Assembly (NCBI GenBank): GCA_041648755.1
Contig: JBAZOJ010000115.1
Coordinates: 1 to 11,054 of the forward strand
Direction of reading: 5' to 3'
Source of the DNA: JBAZOJ01 sp041648755
GTDB taxonomy: Bacteria; Planctomycetota; B143-G9
Length of the DNA: 11,054 nucleotides
Numbering within the stretch: position 1 is the first letter of the stretch; the number at the start of each line of letters is the position of its first letter. Of this stretch, positions 1-6,379 are shown one piece after another. The notes beneath the pieces are model-generated. The model was given only the letters and a program-made list of their open reading frames with translations, ran no database searches and was not told where the DNA came from. The translations under genes were made by a program, and so were the position numbers.

Positions 1-326
1 TTGTCGACACCGAGAGCGGCAAGCAGCTGATGCAGCGCGGCCCGAACGCAGTAGGTCGTCCGGCTCCGAGGCCTGGGACACCGGCAGCGCGGCAAGTGCC
101 TTGTCACGAAGTCCTCGACCACGGCGGCATCAGCGTCTCCTATCTTGCGACCCGCTCGCGCAAACCATCGCGCGAAGTGCTCGGCCGCCTGGACGTACTG
201 CTGGATCGTCGAGAACCCGTACCCGCTACTCTGAAGGTGGCCCAGGTAGTCCCGCACCACACCCGCCAGTGGCCCCTGCTGCAACCGCCGTCGAACATGT
301 GGCTTGCGAAAGAACCGACTGATCAT
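1..326 (-). CDS. Tyrosine recombinase, N-terminal part (runs off left edge)
   Basis: The first 108 codons of a leftward gene are visible, starting at ATG 324-326. An AAGGGAG ribosome binding site lies about 7 bases upstream and decides the start. The protein opens MISRFFRKPHVRRRLQQGPL. It continues with an all-helical segment (roughly residues 20-70: a VRDYLGHL helix, then STIQQYVQAAEHFARWF) typical of the SAM-like core-binding domain that opens transposon-type tyrosine recombinases. A basic Cys-containing stretch, HLPRCRCPRPRS, follows near residue 80 and recurs in recombinases of multi-recombinase transposons such as RIT (recombinase-in-trio) elements. The catalytic domain (R-K-HxxR-H-Y) lies outside the window, so activity cannot be judged. 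The recombination-site-like palindromes directly upstream (376-507) fit a terminal position in such an element. Seen: fold pattern and RBS. Inferred: RIT membership. Confidence 0.75.
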   Translation of the reverse strand, partial: MISRFFRKPHVRRRLQQGPLAGVVRDYLGHLQSSGYGFSTIQQYVQAAEHFARWFARAGRKIGDADAAVVEDFVTRHLPRCRCPRPRSRTTYCVRAALHQLLAALGVD

Positions 327-375
327 CGTCTGCTCCCTTCTGCGCGCACCATGCGCATCCGGGAGCAGCCTGCGG

Positions 376-507
376 TTATGCAGAGGCTGTCAAGCGCCCT
401 AGAATCCGCTCACCGACGGGGATGGACCGCGTCGCTTCACCGGCGATGGCACTTCTCCGCATAACAGGGAGCTCCGCATAATTTCTGTTATGGGGAGCTC
501 TCCATAA
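376..507. repeat. Cluster of five TTATG(C/G)(G/A)GAG half-sites, candidate recombinase sites
   Basis: Five copies of a 10-base motif occur in 132 bases: TTATGCAGAG on + at 376-385; its inverse CTCCGCATAA at 455-464 and 472-481; TTATGGGGAG on + at 488-497; inverse CTCTCCATAA at 498-507. The last two abut to form a 20-bp palindrome with one mismatched pair. GGGAGCTC-NN-CATAA is also a direct repeat (467-481 and 493-507). CATAACAG (460-467) is inverted as CTGTTATG (485-492). The cluster sits just upstream of the leftward recombinase gene and ends within a base or two of where a broken IS66 reading frame resumes. It therefore looks like the terminus and binding sites of the recombinase-encoding element. 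Promoter or operator elements of the recombinase gene may overlap it. Confidence 0.6.
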
Positions 508-508
508 A

Positions 509-790
509 AGGAAGAACTGGATCTTCGTCGGGAGCGACGAGGCGGCCGAGGTGAATGCCACCTTCGTGTCGCTGCTCGCGAGCTGCCGGCTCCACCAGAT
601 CGAGCCCTGGGCGTACCTCCGAGATCTGCTCTGCCTCCTCCCGAGCTGGCCGCGAAGCCGCGTCCTCGAACTGGCTCCGGTCAACTGGCAGCAGACCCTG
701 GAGCAGGAGGACACTCAGCAGCGGCTCGCCGCCAACATCTTCCGCCAGGCCACCCTCGGTTTGCTCGAAGAACATCAACCTCAGATGTAG
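509..790 (+). pseudogene. IS66-family transposase TnpC, C-terminal fragment
   Basis: The reading frame from 509 to the TAG at 788-790 encodes a 93-residue tail. It begins RKNWIFVGSDEAAEVNATF and contains the blocks LHQIEPWAYLRDLL and ELAPVNWQQ. This is the recognisable C-terminal domain of IS66 TnpC (family pattern RKNW-L/I-F-G-S-D-E, then a Y-L-x-D-L/V-L helix, then a terminal L-P-W/V-N-W block). The catalytic DDE core and N-terminus are absent. A full TnpC is around 500 residues, so over 80% is missing. Homology starts right after the palindrome ending at 507, so the break coincides with the recombinase-site cluster. Residues in front of RKNW in the same frame are read from that palindrome and are not transposase. 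No TnpA or TnpB is present, and I could not identify an IS66 terminal inverted repeat downstream of 790. It is a dead remnant. Confidence 0.85.
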
Positions 791-891
791 CAGCTCGTCG
801 ATCGCCCGTCACGACGCGACTCGTTGAACGGGTACCTTTTGATCGGCAGAAACCATTCGGGAGCGCCCAGTTCGAGAAGGATCTGTCCTTC

Positions 892-1377
892 GTGGCGACG
901 CGCGAGCCTCTTGACCAGGATGAGCCCCCGCTGATTTCGCTGGAGGCACTGACGTTGGAACTCGTGGCGACGTTGGCCTTCTTCGGAAAGGTGGCGGCCC
1001 ACTTGGGCCGGCCCGGCATGTTCCGGATCGCACTTGGCTTCTCCGGTTTTCGCGATTCGCGGGTCGACTGGTCGGGGTTCCAAGAGGATCCGCAGACGGA
1101 AGCAACGCAGGGAACACTTGTCAATTGGAGATTCCAGCCGGCCCAGGAAGTGGCCGTGTACGAGGCACTCGGCGTCTCTTTCCCCATCATTGCGCCGGCC
1201 GCGGATTTCGTCTCCGCCATCGGCGGAATCGTGGCGGAAGCGGCGTTCGCCGTAAAGGGCGAAAGACACGCACCTATTTCCGGACCAACCGAGTCGCGTT
1301 TGACCCTAAGCCATTCAAACGTCAAAGCTGTCGTCACTAGGATCTTGAACGACTGCGGTCTTGTGGGCAGTGAGTAA
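892..1377 (+). CDS. Hypothetical protein, possibly 5'-truncated by IS66
   Basis: A 161-residue frame runs from GTG 892 to TAA 1375-1377. I do not recognise the family. It has no signal peptide or obvious membrane segment; the ALGVSFPIIAPAADFVSAIGGIVAEAAFAV stretch near residues 98-126 is hydrophobic but reads as packed helix/strand. This strand has a normal amino-acid mix, whereas the overlapping antisense frames are Ser/Arg-rich shadows, so I take this one as real. The frame stays open and coding-like upstream to the IS66 remnant (from about 820, reading LVERVPFDRQKPF...) but has no ATG, GTG or TTG there. The GTG at 892 has only a distant AAGGA (877-881). The likeliest reading is the surviving C-terminal part of a larger protein. 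A faint resemblance to C-terminal tails of AlbA_2/Schlafen-like regulatory proteins is speculative. It converges with the STAND gene, 20 bases away. Confidence 0.5.
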   Translation: MATREPLDQDEPPLISLEALTLELVATLAFFGKVAAHLGRPGMFRIALGFSGFRDSRVDWSGFQEDPQTEATQGTLVNWRFQPAQEVAVYEALGVSFPIIAPAADFVSAIGGIVAEAAFAVKGERHAPISGPTESRLTLSHSNVKAVVTRILNDCGLVGSE

Positions 1378-1397
1378 AGCTTCTGAACATCTGAACC

Positions 1398-4300
1398 TCA
1401 ATGAGTCGTCTGCTGGGCCTTGGGCAGCTTCTGCCGCAATCCTTTGGCCACCGCTTGTAGGGTGGTGCGCGCTCGAATATCCGGGCTGGATTGGGCGGCC
1501 TCCGCAAGTTCCTCGTCGACAAGCCGGGGAGCAGCGAAATTGTGCCGGCCATTCTCAAAGGCTTTTCTCCAGTAACGGACAACGAAGGACGTGTACCAGT
1601 CGAGTGCCTTCCGCGGCATGCTATCGATAGATTCCATGATTTCCCAGTGGGTCACCACTGCCTGCTGAAGTCCGACGTCATCCTGCAGACTCGCTCCGAA
1701 GAAGGCCAGTGCCCGGAGTAGTCGGGTGGTCTCCTCTCTCCCACCTGCGTGCGGCTCTGCCATGAGTGCCCGTCCGGGCGTTCGTTCGATGAATGTCAGG
1801 TTCACGATGCGTACCGCCCCTTCCCACAATGCGCGATCTGCAGCCGAGGCTTTCACCTGCGCCAGCGCCGACACGAGCTCTGATGCTCGTGCCGACGCCT
1901 GAGACATGCTCTCCAGCATTGTTGCAGCAATGGCAATCGAGGCCGGGAGAAGGATCATCGTCGCCGCATGGTACTCAATCGCAAGCAGAGCATCTTGTTC
2001 CGAAGAGGACAGAGCCGCGCCCTTGTCTCGGAACTCAGGCGCCAGACCTCCTCGACGATAGTTGTCTATCAACGTGTTGATCGACGCCCGACTCGCTCTC
2101 AGCAGCGCCAGCACTCCATCATTCATCCTCCCGCTCCCAATCAAGAGGAAACCGGCCCTCGCCGCCAGCAAAGACTCGACGCCCGATTCTTGTAGCTCAT
2201 CAGAAAGGCGAAGTCCGTCGAACGCCCACTGGGAAGCATTTTCGTCGTCTCCTGCGCATTCGGCAAACTCCGAGACATGAAAGTACAGGGCCGGCAACCT
2301 CTGTTCGCGATATAGAGACGCTGCTCGTCCGCGGTGGCGATAGAAGAATCCAGGCGCCGGAGCGACATACTCCTGCGAATCTCCCGTCTTCGCCGGCGGC
2401 TTCCCAGTGCTGGCAAGAGACACAAGATAGCCGGAGAGATGGCCGAAGACAACGCACAGTCCGCGCCAAGCGTCGGAGTCGTCCCGCGCACCCATCAGCA
2501 AGCTGGCGGCTTCGTGGTAGTGCCCGAAAGCTGACGCAACTCCTCGGACTGTCCAGTACGCTATTGCTAGTTCACCCAGCACTTTGATCACTTCAGCCAC
2601 GGGAATGCCCGCGGACCGGCGGCAGAGTTTAAGGGCCTGCTCCAGCCTCGCGATCGCCGCCTCTCCATCACTGCCAACGAGTGCTTGAGACAGCGCCGCA
2701 AGTGCGTGTATCTCGAGTATTGGCATGTGGCGATACCCGTCAGCGGCAGCTAACGCTAGGCGCGACCGAGCATCATCATATTTGTCGGCATACAGGTACT
2801 GCCGTCCGATGGACTCGTTGATGAGGAATCTGACGGACGGATCTGGATTGTTGTGGACGGCGTCCTCGGAGAGCGCGACAGCATCGCCGAGCCTGCCGAG
2901 CTTCTCTGCAAGAACGGTTATCCTCGTGCGGACAGTCTGCGCTTTCAGTAACCTAAGATCCAGGCGATCGCATCGTTCCACACATTCGCGCAAAGCGTCG
3001 TCGATGCCCAACCAGTCGCGCTCATCCTCCGCACGTTCCTCCTCAGCGAGCCAAACACGTTCCCCCGGACTCGCCGCGGGGTAAAGCGGGCTCTTCACCG
3101 CTACTGCCAAATGCTCCGGCTTCATAGCCTCCAGGATGCCGAGCCAGACGCGCAGGTCGTTCACGGTACTGACGAGTGTCGTCAGGTGCCAGATCCATGC
3201 CTCGAGGCGTTCTGGCGCGATATCCTTCAGCAGTCGGCCATCGTGCGGAACCGTTGCGCTGTCGATGAAACTCATCGCACGTAGAAACATGCGTCCGGCG
3301 GCGCCAAGGTCCCGCTTTCCAACGATCATGCTTGCCTTGACGAGAGCAGCCAAGAGCGCCCAGGTATGCTCCAAGTCCGCCCGGTCAGCCCATTGCACGA
3401 CTTCGGATTCCAGCTCGGCGGTGGGCTCTCCGAGGGCGGAAGTGACTCTAAGCTTCTCGACTAGAAGAAATAGGCGGACGCCGAGGTCTACGTCGGGTGG
3501 CACCCACGTCCGCGGCCACAGGGACAGCAGAAGCCTCGCCGATATCTCGACTTCGTCGACCGTAGCGGGCACCTGGCTCAGAGACCAAGCCAGGAACAAT
3601 GCTGCCCGCTCGCACTGTCCAGCGCGCTCCAGATGCCTAATTGCTTTGGCCGCAGCGAGGGGACCCACTGTCGCACTGTCGAGAATCGTACCAGCGGCCG
3701 CAGCGTGAACTCCTTTGTGGACATCGGGCAGCAGTTCTGAGTCGGCCAGTCCTCTGACCAGCGGCGATACCTGGAAGCGATTTGTTGTGTCCCGCTGAAT
3801 CCAAAGCCCAACGAGCGCCTCGAGGTGTCTCGATACCTCGCCGATCTCCGGCGGAACAGCAGCAACTGCGCTCGCCAGGTGAAGATCAAACGAACCAATC
3901 AACTCCGACACTCGATACAGTAGCTCCCGCGGCCACTGATCAACTACGGTTGCAGCCACACGCTTCACGACCTCGGCACTGACAGACGCCGCCTCCGCAA
4001 GAAGGAACTCATTGACTGGCGGCTCCCATTGCGCGTCGTGCCATCTTCGCAGCAGCTGGACCACGAGCCACGGACTTCCGTGAGCGGCATCGCACACAGC
4101 CCGGTACACCGGCTGCTTGCGTGACACCGGTGGCGCATCCATCGTCTCCAATAAGTCTCCGACATCATTAGCCGTGAACCCGGGAGCGTGGACGACCTCC
4201 ACAGCGTTGGGATCAATGTAGTTGAGTAACACAATCGTCGGGGGCGCATTCCCTGTCGTGAGCACCCGCAGTGAATCGCCCTGAGCGGCCGCTTGAAGGA

Positions 4301-4859
4301 GGTAGAGCAATTCATCCGAGAACTGTGAAGGCGCGTCAATTCGCGGCACATCGTCAAGCACCCACAGACATGGCCCGTACCTCTCAACGATCCTCGCGTA
4401 CCACGTCCGGCGGTCGGAGCCGAGCGTTCCGGCGCAGAGCTCAGATACCGCCATCCAATGCCGCACCTGGGCTTCGGACAGCGACAGATCTCGAAGCCGC
4501 AACCAGAACACGTGCCGCCCTGTGGATGCGGAAACCAAGCGCGCAAGCTCTGACTTTCCGGAGCCGCTTCCGCCACACAGCGCAATCCAACCATGTTCTT
4601 GTGCAGAACTGGCGAGTCGAGTCACTAGACTTGCCCGTGGTGCAAGCCAGAGGGGCGCGGGCGGCGGGTGCAGATCGGCTGGAGCATCGGCGCCAGGCGT
4701 GGCGGGCCATCTGCCCCCCGCCACACTCGCGATGATCGCCTGCTCGACTCTCCTGATTTGCCCATCGTGGGACGCGACCGCCAGCGCATGCTGATCGCGC
4801 ACGAGGCTTGCCCCGTCGATGCTGCTCCGGCTGCCGGCTTCGAACTCGCCCGTGTCCAC
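1398..4859 (-). CDS. STAND (NLR-like) P-loop ATPase with helical-repeat C-terminus
   Basis: This 1153-residue protein is probably the sensor/oligomerisation half of an NLR-like system. Residues 1-70 are a variable, Pro/Ala-rich linker. The nucleotide-binding core follows: Walker A GGSGSGKS (96-103), Walker B LWVLDD (165-170), a sensor-like SLRVLTTGN strand (195-203), and the HGSPWL segment (259-264) that matches the GxP motif diagnostic of STAND/NB-ARC ATPases. A winged-helix-like region probably spans about 280-370. From about 380 to the C-terminus the sequence is Ala/Leu-rich amphipathic helix pairs resembling TPR repeats (e.g. ALSQALVGSDGEAAIARLEQ), the usual ligand-sensing part. Start is GTG 4857-4859, the only start codon between the upstream in-frame TGA (about 4917) and the next GTG. 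A G-rich GGGGAG lies only 3 bases before it, inside a hairpin. It lies 26 bases after the SEFIR stop, so the two are co-transcribed. ATP-driven assembly is family knowledge; antiphage function is inferred. Confidence 0.85.
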   Translation of the reverse strand: MDTGEFEAGSRSSIDGASLVRDQHALAVASHDGQIRRVEQAIIASVAGGRWPATPGADAPADLHPPPAPLWLAPRASLVTRLASSAQEHGWIALCGGSGSGKSELARLVSASTGRHVFWLRLRDLSLSEAQVRHWMAVSELCAGTLGSDRRTWYARIVERYGPCLWVLDDVPRIDAPSQFSDELLYLLQAAAQGDSLRVLTTGNAPPTIVLLNYIDPNAVEVVHAPGFTANDVGDLLETMDAPPVSRKQPVYRAVCDAAHGSPWLVVQLLRRWHDAQWEPPVNEFLLAEAASVSAEVVKRVAATVVDQWPRELLYRVSELIGSFDLHLASAVAAVPPEIGEVSRHLEALVGLWIQRDTTNRFQVSPLVRGLADSELLPDVHKGVHAAAAGTILDSATVGPLAAAKAIRHLERAGQCERAALFLAWSLSQVPATVDEVEISARLLLSLWPRTWVPPDVDLGVRLFLLVEKLRVTSALGEPTAELESEVVQWADRADLEHTWALLAALVKASMIVGKRDLGAAGRMFLRAMSFIDSATVPHDGRLLKDIAPERLEAWIWHLTTLVSTVNDLRVWLGILEAMKPEHLAVAVKSPLYPAASPGERVWLAEEERAEDERDWLGIDDALRECVERCDRLDLRLLKAQTVRTRITVLAEKLGRLGDAVALSEDAVHNNPDPSVRFLINESIGRQYLYADKYDDARSRLALAAADGYRHMPILEIHALAALSQALVGSDGEAAIARLEQALKLCRRSAGIPVAEVIKVLGELAIAYWTVRGVASAFGHYHEAASLLMGARDDSDAWRGLCVVFGHLSGYLVSLASTGKPPAKTGDSQEYVAPAPGFFYRHRGRAASLYREQRLPALYFHVSEFAECAGDDENASQWAFDGLRLSDELQESGVESLLAARAGFLLIGSGRMNDGVLALLRASRASINTLIDNYRRGGLAPEFRDKGAALSSSEQDALLAIEYHAATMILLPASIAIAATMLESMSQASARASELVSALAQVKASAADRALWEGAVRIVNLTFIERTPGRALMAEPHAGGREETTRLLRALAFFGASLQDDVGLQQAVVTHWEIMESIDSMPRKALDWYTSFVVRYWRKAFENGRHNFAAPRLVDEELAEAAQSSPDIRARTTLQAVAKGLRQKLPKAQQTTH

Positions 4860-4882
4860 CGGCTCCCCCCCAGCCGGTGGAC
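4854..4882 (-). promoter_or_regulatory. RNA hairpin with G7 loop over the STAND start codon
   Basis: On the minus strand GTCCACCGGCT (4882-4872) and AGCCGGTGGAC (4864-4854) are perfectly complementary, giving an 11-bp GC-rich stem with a loop of seven G (4871-4865). The 3' arm contains the GTG start (4859-4857); the loop plus adjacent AG is the only Shine-Dalgarno-like sequence. The 5' arm begins 3 bases after the SEFIR stop (TAG 4888-4886). A ribosome terminating on SEFIR would cover and melt the stem, so translational coupling is the simplest reading. It has no T-tract, so it is not an intrinsic terminator. Confidence 0.6.
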
Positions 4883-4885
4883 TCC

Positions 4886-5389
4886 CTAAGGGTCCGGCGG
4901 AAGCTTTCGTTCAGGACCGATCGGCGGCGCAACGATCGATGGCTGGTTCGTCAGATATCGCAGCAGCCGCTCATAGTCCTCCATAAGCACGTACCACGTA
5001 TACTGATTCAGGGGAGCGGGGACATATTGGATGGCAGTCTGGTCGAACACAACGGGCACAAATTTGGTATTGTTGCCCTGCAAACCATAGAGTTCTCCTC
5101 GGGCAAGCACCGCCTCCCAGACAGCGCCGAGTCCGACCCCAGACTGCTCCTCACCGAGGTATCGCTTCTTGTACTTCTCGGTGCATACAACGAGCACAGC
5201 ATCCGCTCCTTCGATGCAGTGCTGCATCCACAGCGGCCACCCCTCTGAAGGAGTCCCATTCACGTACTGATCTATAGCGGCGTCCAACCCATCGTCGCGG
5301 AGCCTATCCGCAAGAGCACGTGCCCGCTCCTTGTGCTCGGATGAATCATGGGTATAGCTGATGAATACGCGTTTCGGATCGCCCGCCAT
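4886..5389 (-). CDS. SEFIR/TIR-like domain effector
   Basis: This 167-residue protein is essentially one SEFIR domain. Strand A is RVFISYTHDSSEHKERA (7-23), the hallmark FISY-x-H/W-D. Next come helix A with LADRLRDDGLDAAIDQYVNGTP (26-47), then GWPLWMQHCIEGADAVLVVCTEKYKKRY (50-77, strand C) and VGLGAVWEAVLARGELY (85-101). KFVPVVFD follows near 110 and the tail ends at Pro-rich PPIGPERKLPPDP. SEFIR domains are TIR relatives; bacterial ones act as abortive-infection effectors consuming NAD+ once activated. Glu92 or Glu99 in the helix after WE could supply the catalytic acid, but I cannot assign it. Related bacterial SEFIR domains are often fused to a STAND/TPR part; here that part is the next gene. 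ATG 5387-5389 fits the domain start, with a weak GGATGG upstream. The frame begins 57 bases after the winged-helix gene stop. No membrane or signal segment. Confidence 0.88.
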   Translation of the reverse strand: MAGDPKRVFISYTHDSSEHKERARALADRLRDDGLDAAIDQYVNGTPSEGWPLWMQHCIEGADAVLVVCTEKYKKRYLGEEQSGVGLGAVWEAVLARGELYGLQGNNTKFVPVVFDQTAIQYVPAPLNQYTWYVLMEDYERLLRYLTNQPSIVAPPIGPERKLPPDP

Positions 5390-5446
5390 TTGTCGACCAT
5401 CCGTGGAATTAAATTGTTCCGACGATGCGACGGTGCCATCAAGTCA

Positions 5447-5980
5447 TCACGCGACAATCCGCCGCTTGCCCTCCGGCGAGATCCGATAGGTCATTCCGCG
5501 AAGCTTGCCCTTTGTGGCCACCCATCCATTCTTCCTGATGTACGTGAGGTGTTGGGCACTCTTTTTGGCATCGAGGCCCGTACCTTTGGCTATCTCGGCA
5601 TTCCTGCAGTCGGGGTGACCGGCAATGTACTTCAAAATGGCGGTCGTCGACTCGCCCCTCTTCCCGCTGGTGCTCTTCGCGGATCTACCCGGACGCCGCC
5701 CACGCCCCCTCTTCGATGGCGTCTGCGGCTCAGGCGCCAAGATCGCCTTCAGCTGAGCCAAGGTCAGCTCCTTCAGGCCGTCCAGGAGATTCTCGTTCTT
5801 CGCCTTCTCGTCCAGCTCTTCGAGCTTTGTCTCCCAGCTCGCCTCGGTTATGAGCTTCGCCACTTTCTCAGCCCGCATCCGGGAGACGAGCTGTTCCTTC
5901 CCGCCCTGCGCCGCAAGCCACGCCTCGAACGCCTCTCTCACTTCCGGCTCATTTTCAGTCTCATTCTTTTTGGCACTCAT
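5447..5980 (-). CDS. Coiled-coil / winged-helix DNA-binding protein
   Basis: This is a 177-residue cytoplasmic protein of no family I can name. Residues 1-75 are highly charged and helical (EAFEAWLAAQGG..., KLEELDEKAKNENLLDGLKE), probably an oligomerising coiled coil. Residues 76-105 are a basic Pro/Arg/Lys linker with RGRGRRPGRSAK (91-102), reminiscent of an AT-hook minor-groove binder but not a perfect one. Residues about 112-177 form a plausible winged helix: ILKYIAGHP / NAEIAKGTGL / AQHLTYIRKNGW, then wing residues WVATKGKLRGMTYRISPEG. The ATG at 5978-5980 has GAGGG 8 bases upstream and a plausible promoter further up. It is first in the operon ahead of SEFIR and STAND. I infer an autoregulator or silencer of the toxic pair, or a DNA-binding component of the system. 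Confidence 0.75.
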   Translation of the reverse strand: MSAKKNETENEPEVREAFEAWLAAQGGKEQLVSRMRAEKVAKLITEASWETKLEELDEKAKNENLLDGLKELTLAQLKAILAPEPQTPSKRGRGRRPGRSAKSTSGKRGESTTAILKYIAGHPDCRNAEIAKGTGLDAKKSAQHLTYIRKNGWVATKGKLRGMTYRISPEGKRRIVA

Positions 5981-6020
5981 TGGCAGGTCCCTCTGTTAGG
6001 TAGTCCCCCGGACAGCCGCA

Positions 6021-6049
6021 ACTATCCAATAGGGAATAACCGAAATCAA
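6021..6049 (-). promoter_or_regulatory. Candidate promoter/operator of the wHTH-SEFIR-STAND operon
   Basis: On the minus strand TTGATT (6049-6044) and GATAGT (6026-6021) are separated by exactly 17 bases; each matches the sigma-70 consensus at 4 of 6 positions. Transcription would start about 30-35 bases before the ATG at 5980. CTATTGGATAG, an interrupted palindrome (CTAT-TGG-ATAG) at 6031-6021, overlaps the -10 and could be an operator for the winged-helix protein. Confidence 0.35.
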
Positions 6050-6370
6050 CGTTTTTCGCAGCAGTCCCCATTCATCTGAAGTCCGCCAGCCGCTCCATGT
6101 TCGTTGCGGAATTCCTGGCGATAACTAGGGAGGCATACGCGACGTAATCCAGACTCGAATCCACCACTCGCGGTCAGCTTTCTGGCCGGCTTCGTGAACA
6201 CGACCAAGTGCCGCGTTTCGCAACTAGCCTGCGTTCTCCGGAAGACAGACTGAACCGCCGCATGCACGAGTTCCGAGAAGCCTGACGGAGAGCCCTTACC
6301 GCCTCCGCCCACCACGGCTTCCGCGAACTTGACTGGAGGTTTGACGAGGATTCGCCGACTGGTGTACGTT

Positions 6371-6375
6371 AGGAG
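6371..6375 (+). promoter_or_regulatory. Ribosome binding site of the TrlF-like gene
   Basis: AGGAG lies 4 bases before ATG 6380-6382. It fixes the start there rather than at the in-frame TTG 6329 or GTG 6362, neither of which has a comparable site. Confidence 0.6.
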
Positions 6376-6379
6376 TATT

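Larger units (their letters stand above)
5981..6379. other. Divergent intergenic region between the two putative defence modules
   Basis: About 400 bases separate the winged-helix start (5980) and the TrlF-like start (6380). Apart from the candidate leftward promoter at 6021-6049 and the TrlF-like RBS, I see nothing firm in it. TTGAC(T/G) occurs twice at about 6329 and 6343 upstream of the rightward gene and could serve as a -35, but no good -10 follows. Open frames inside have poor coding character and are not called. Confidence 0.5.

Noticed and set aside
681..1337. 218-residue minus ORF over the IS66 tail and hypothetical gene
   Set aside because: Ser-rich antisense shadow crossing the recognised IS66 C-terminus.
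3136..3708. 190-residue + ORF antisense to the STAND gene
   Set aside because: Ser/Arg-rich shadow of a clearly coding GC-rich minus-strand gene with conserved ATPase motifs.
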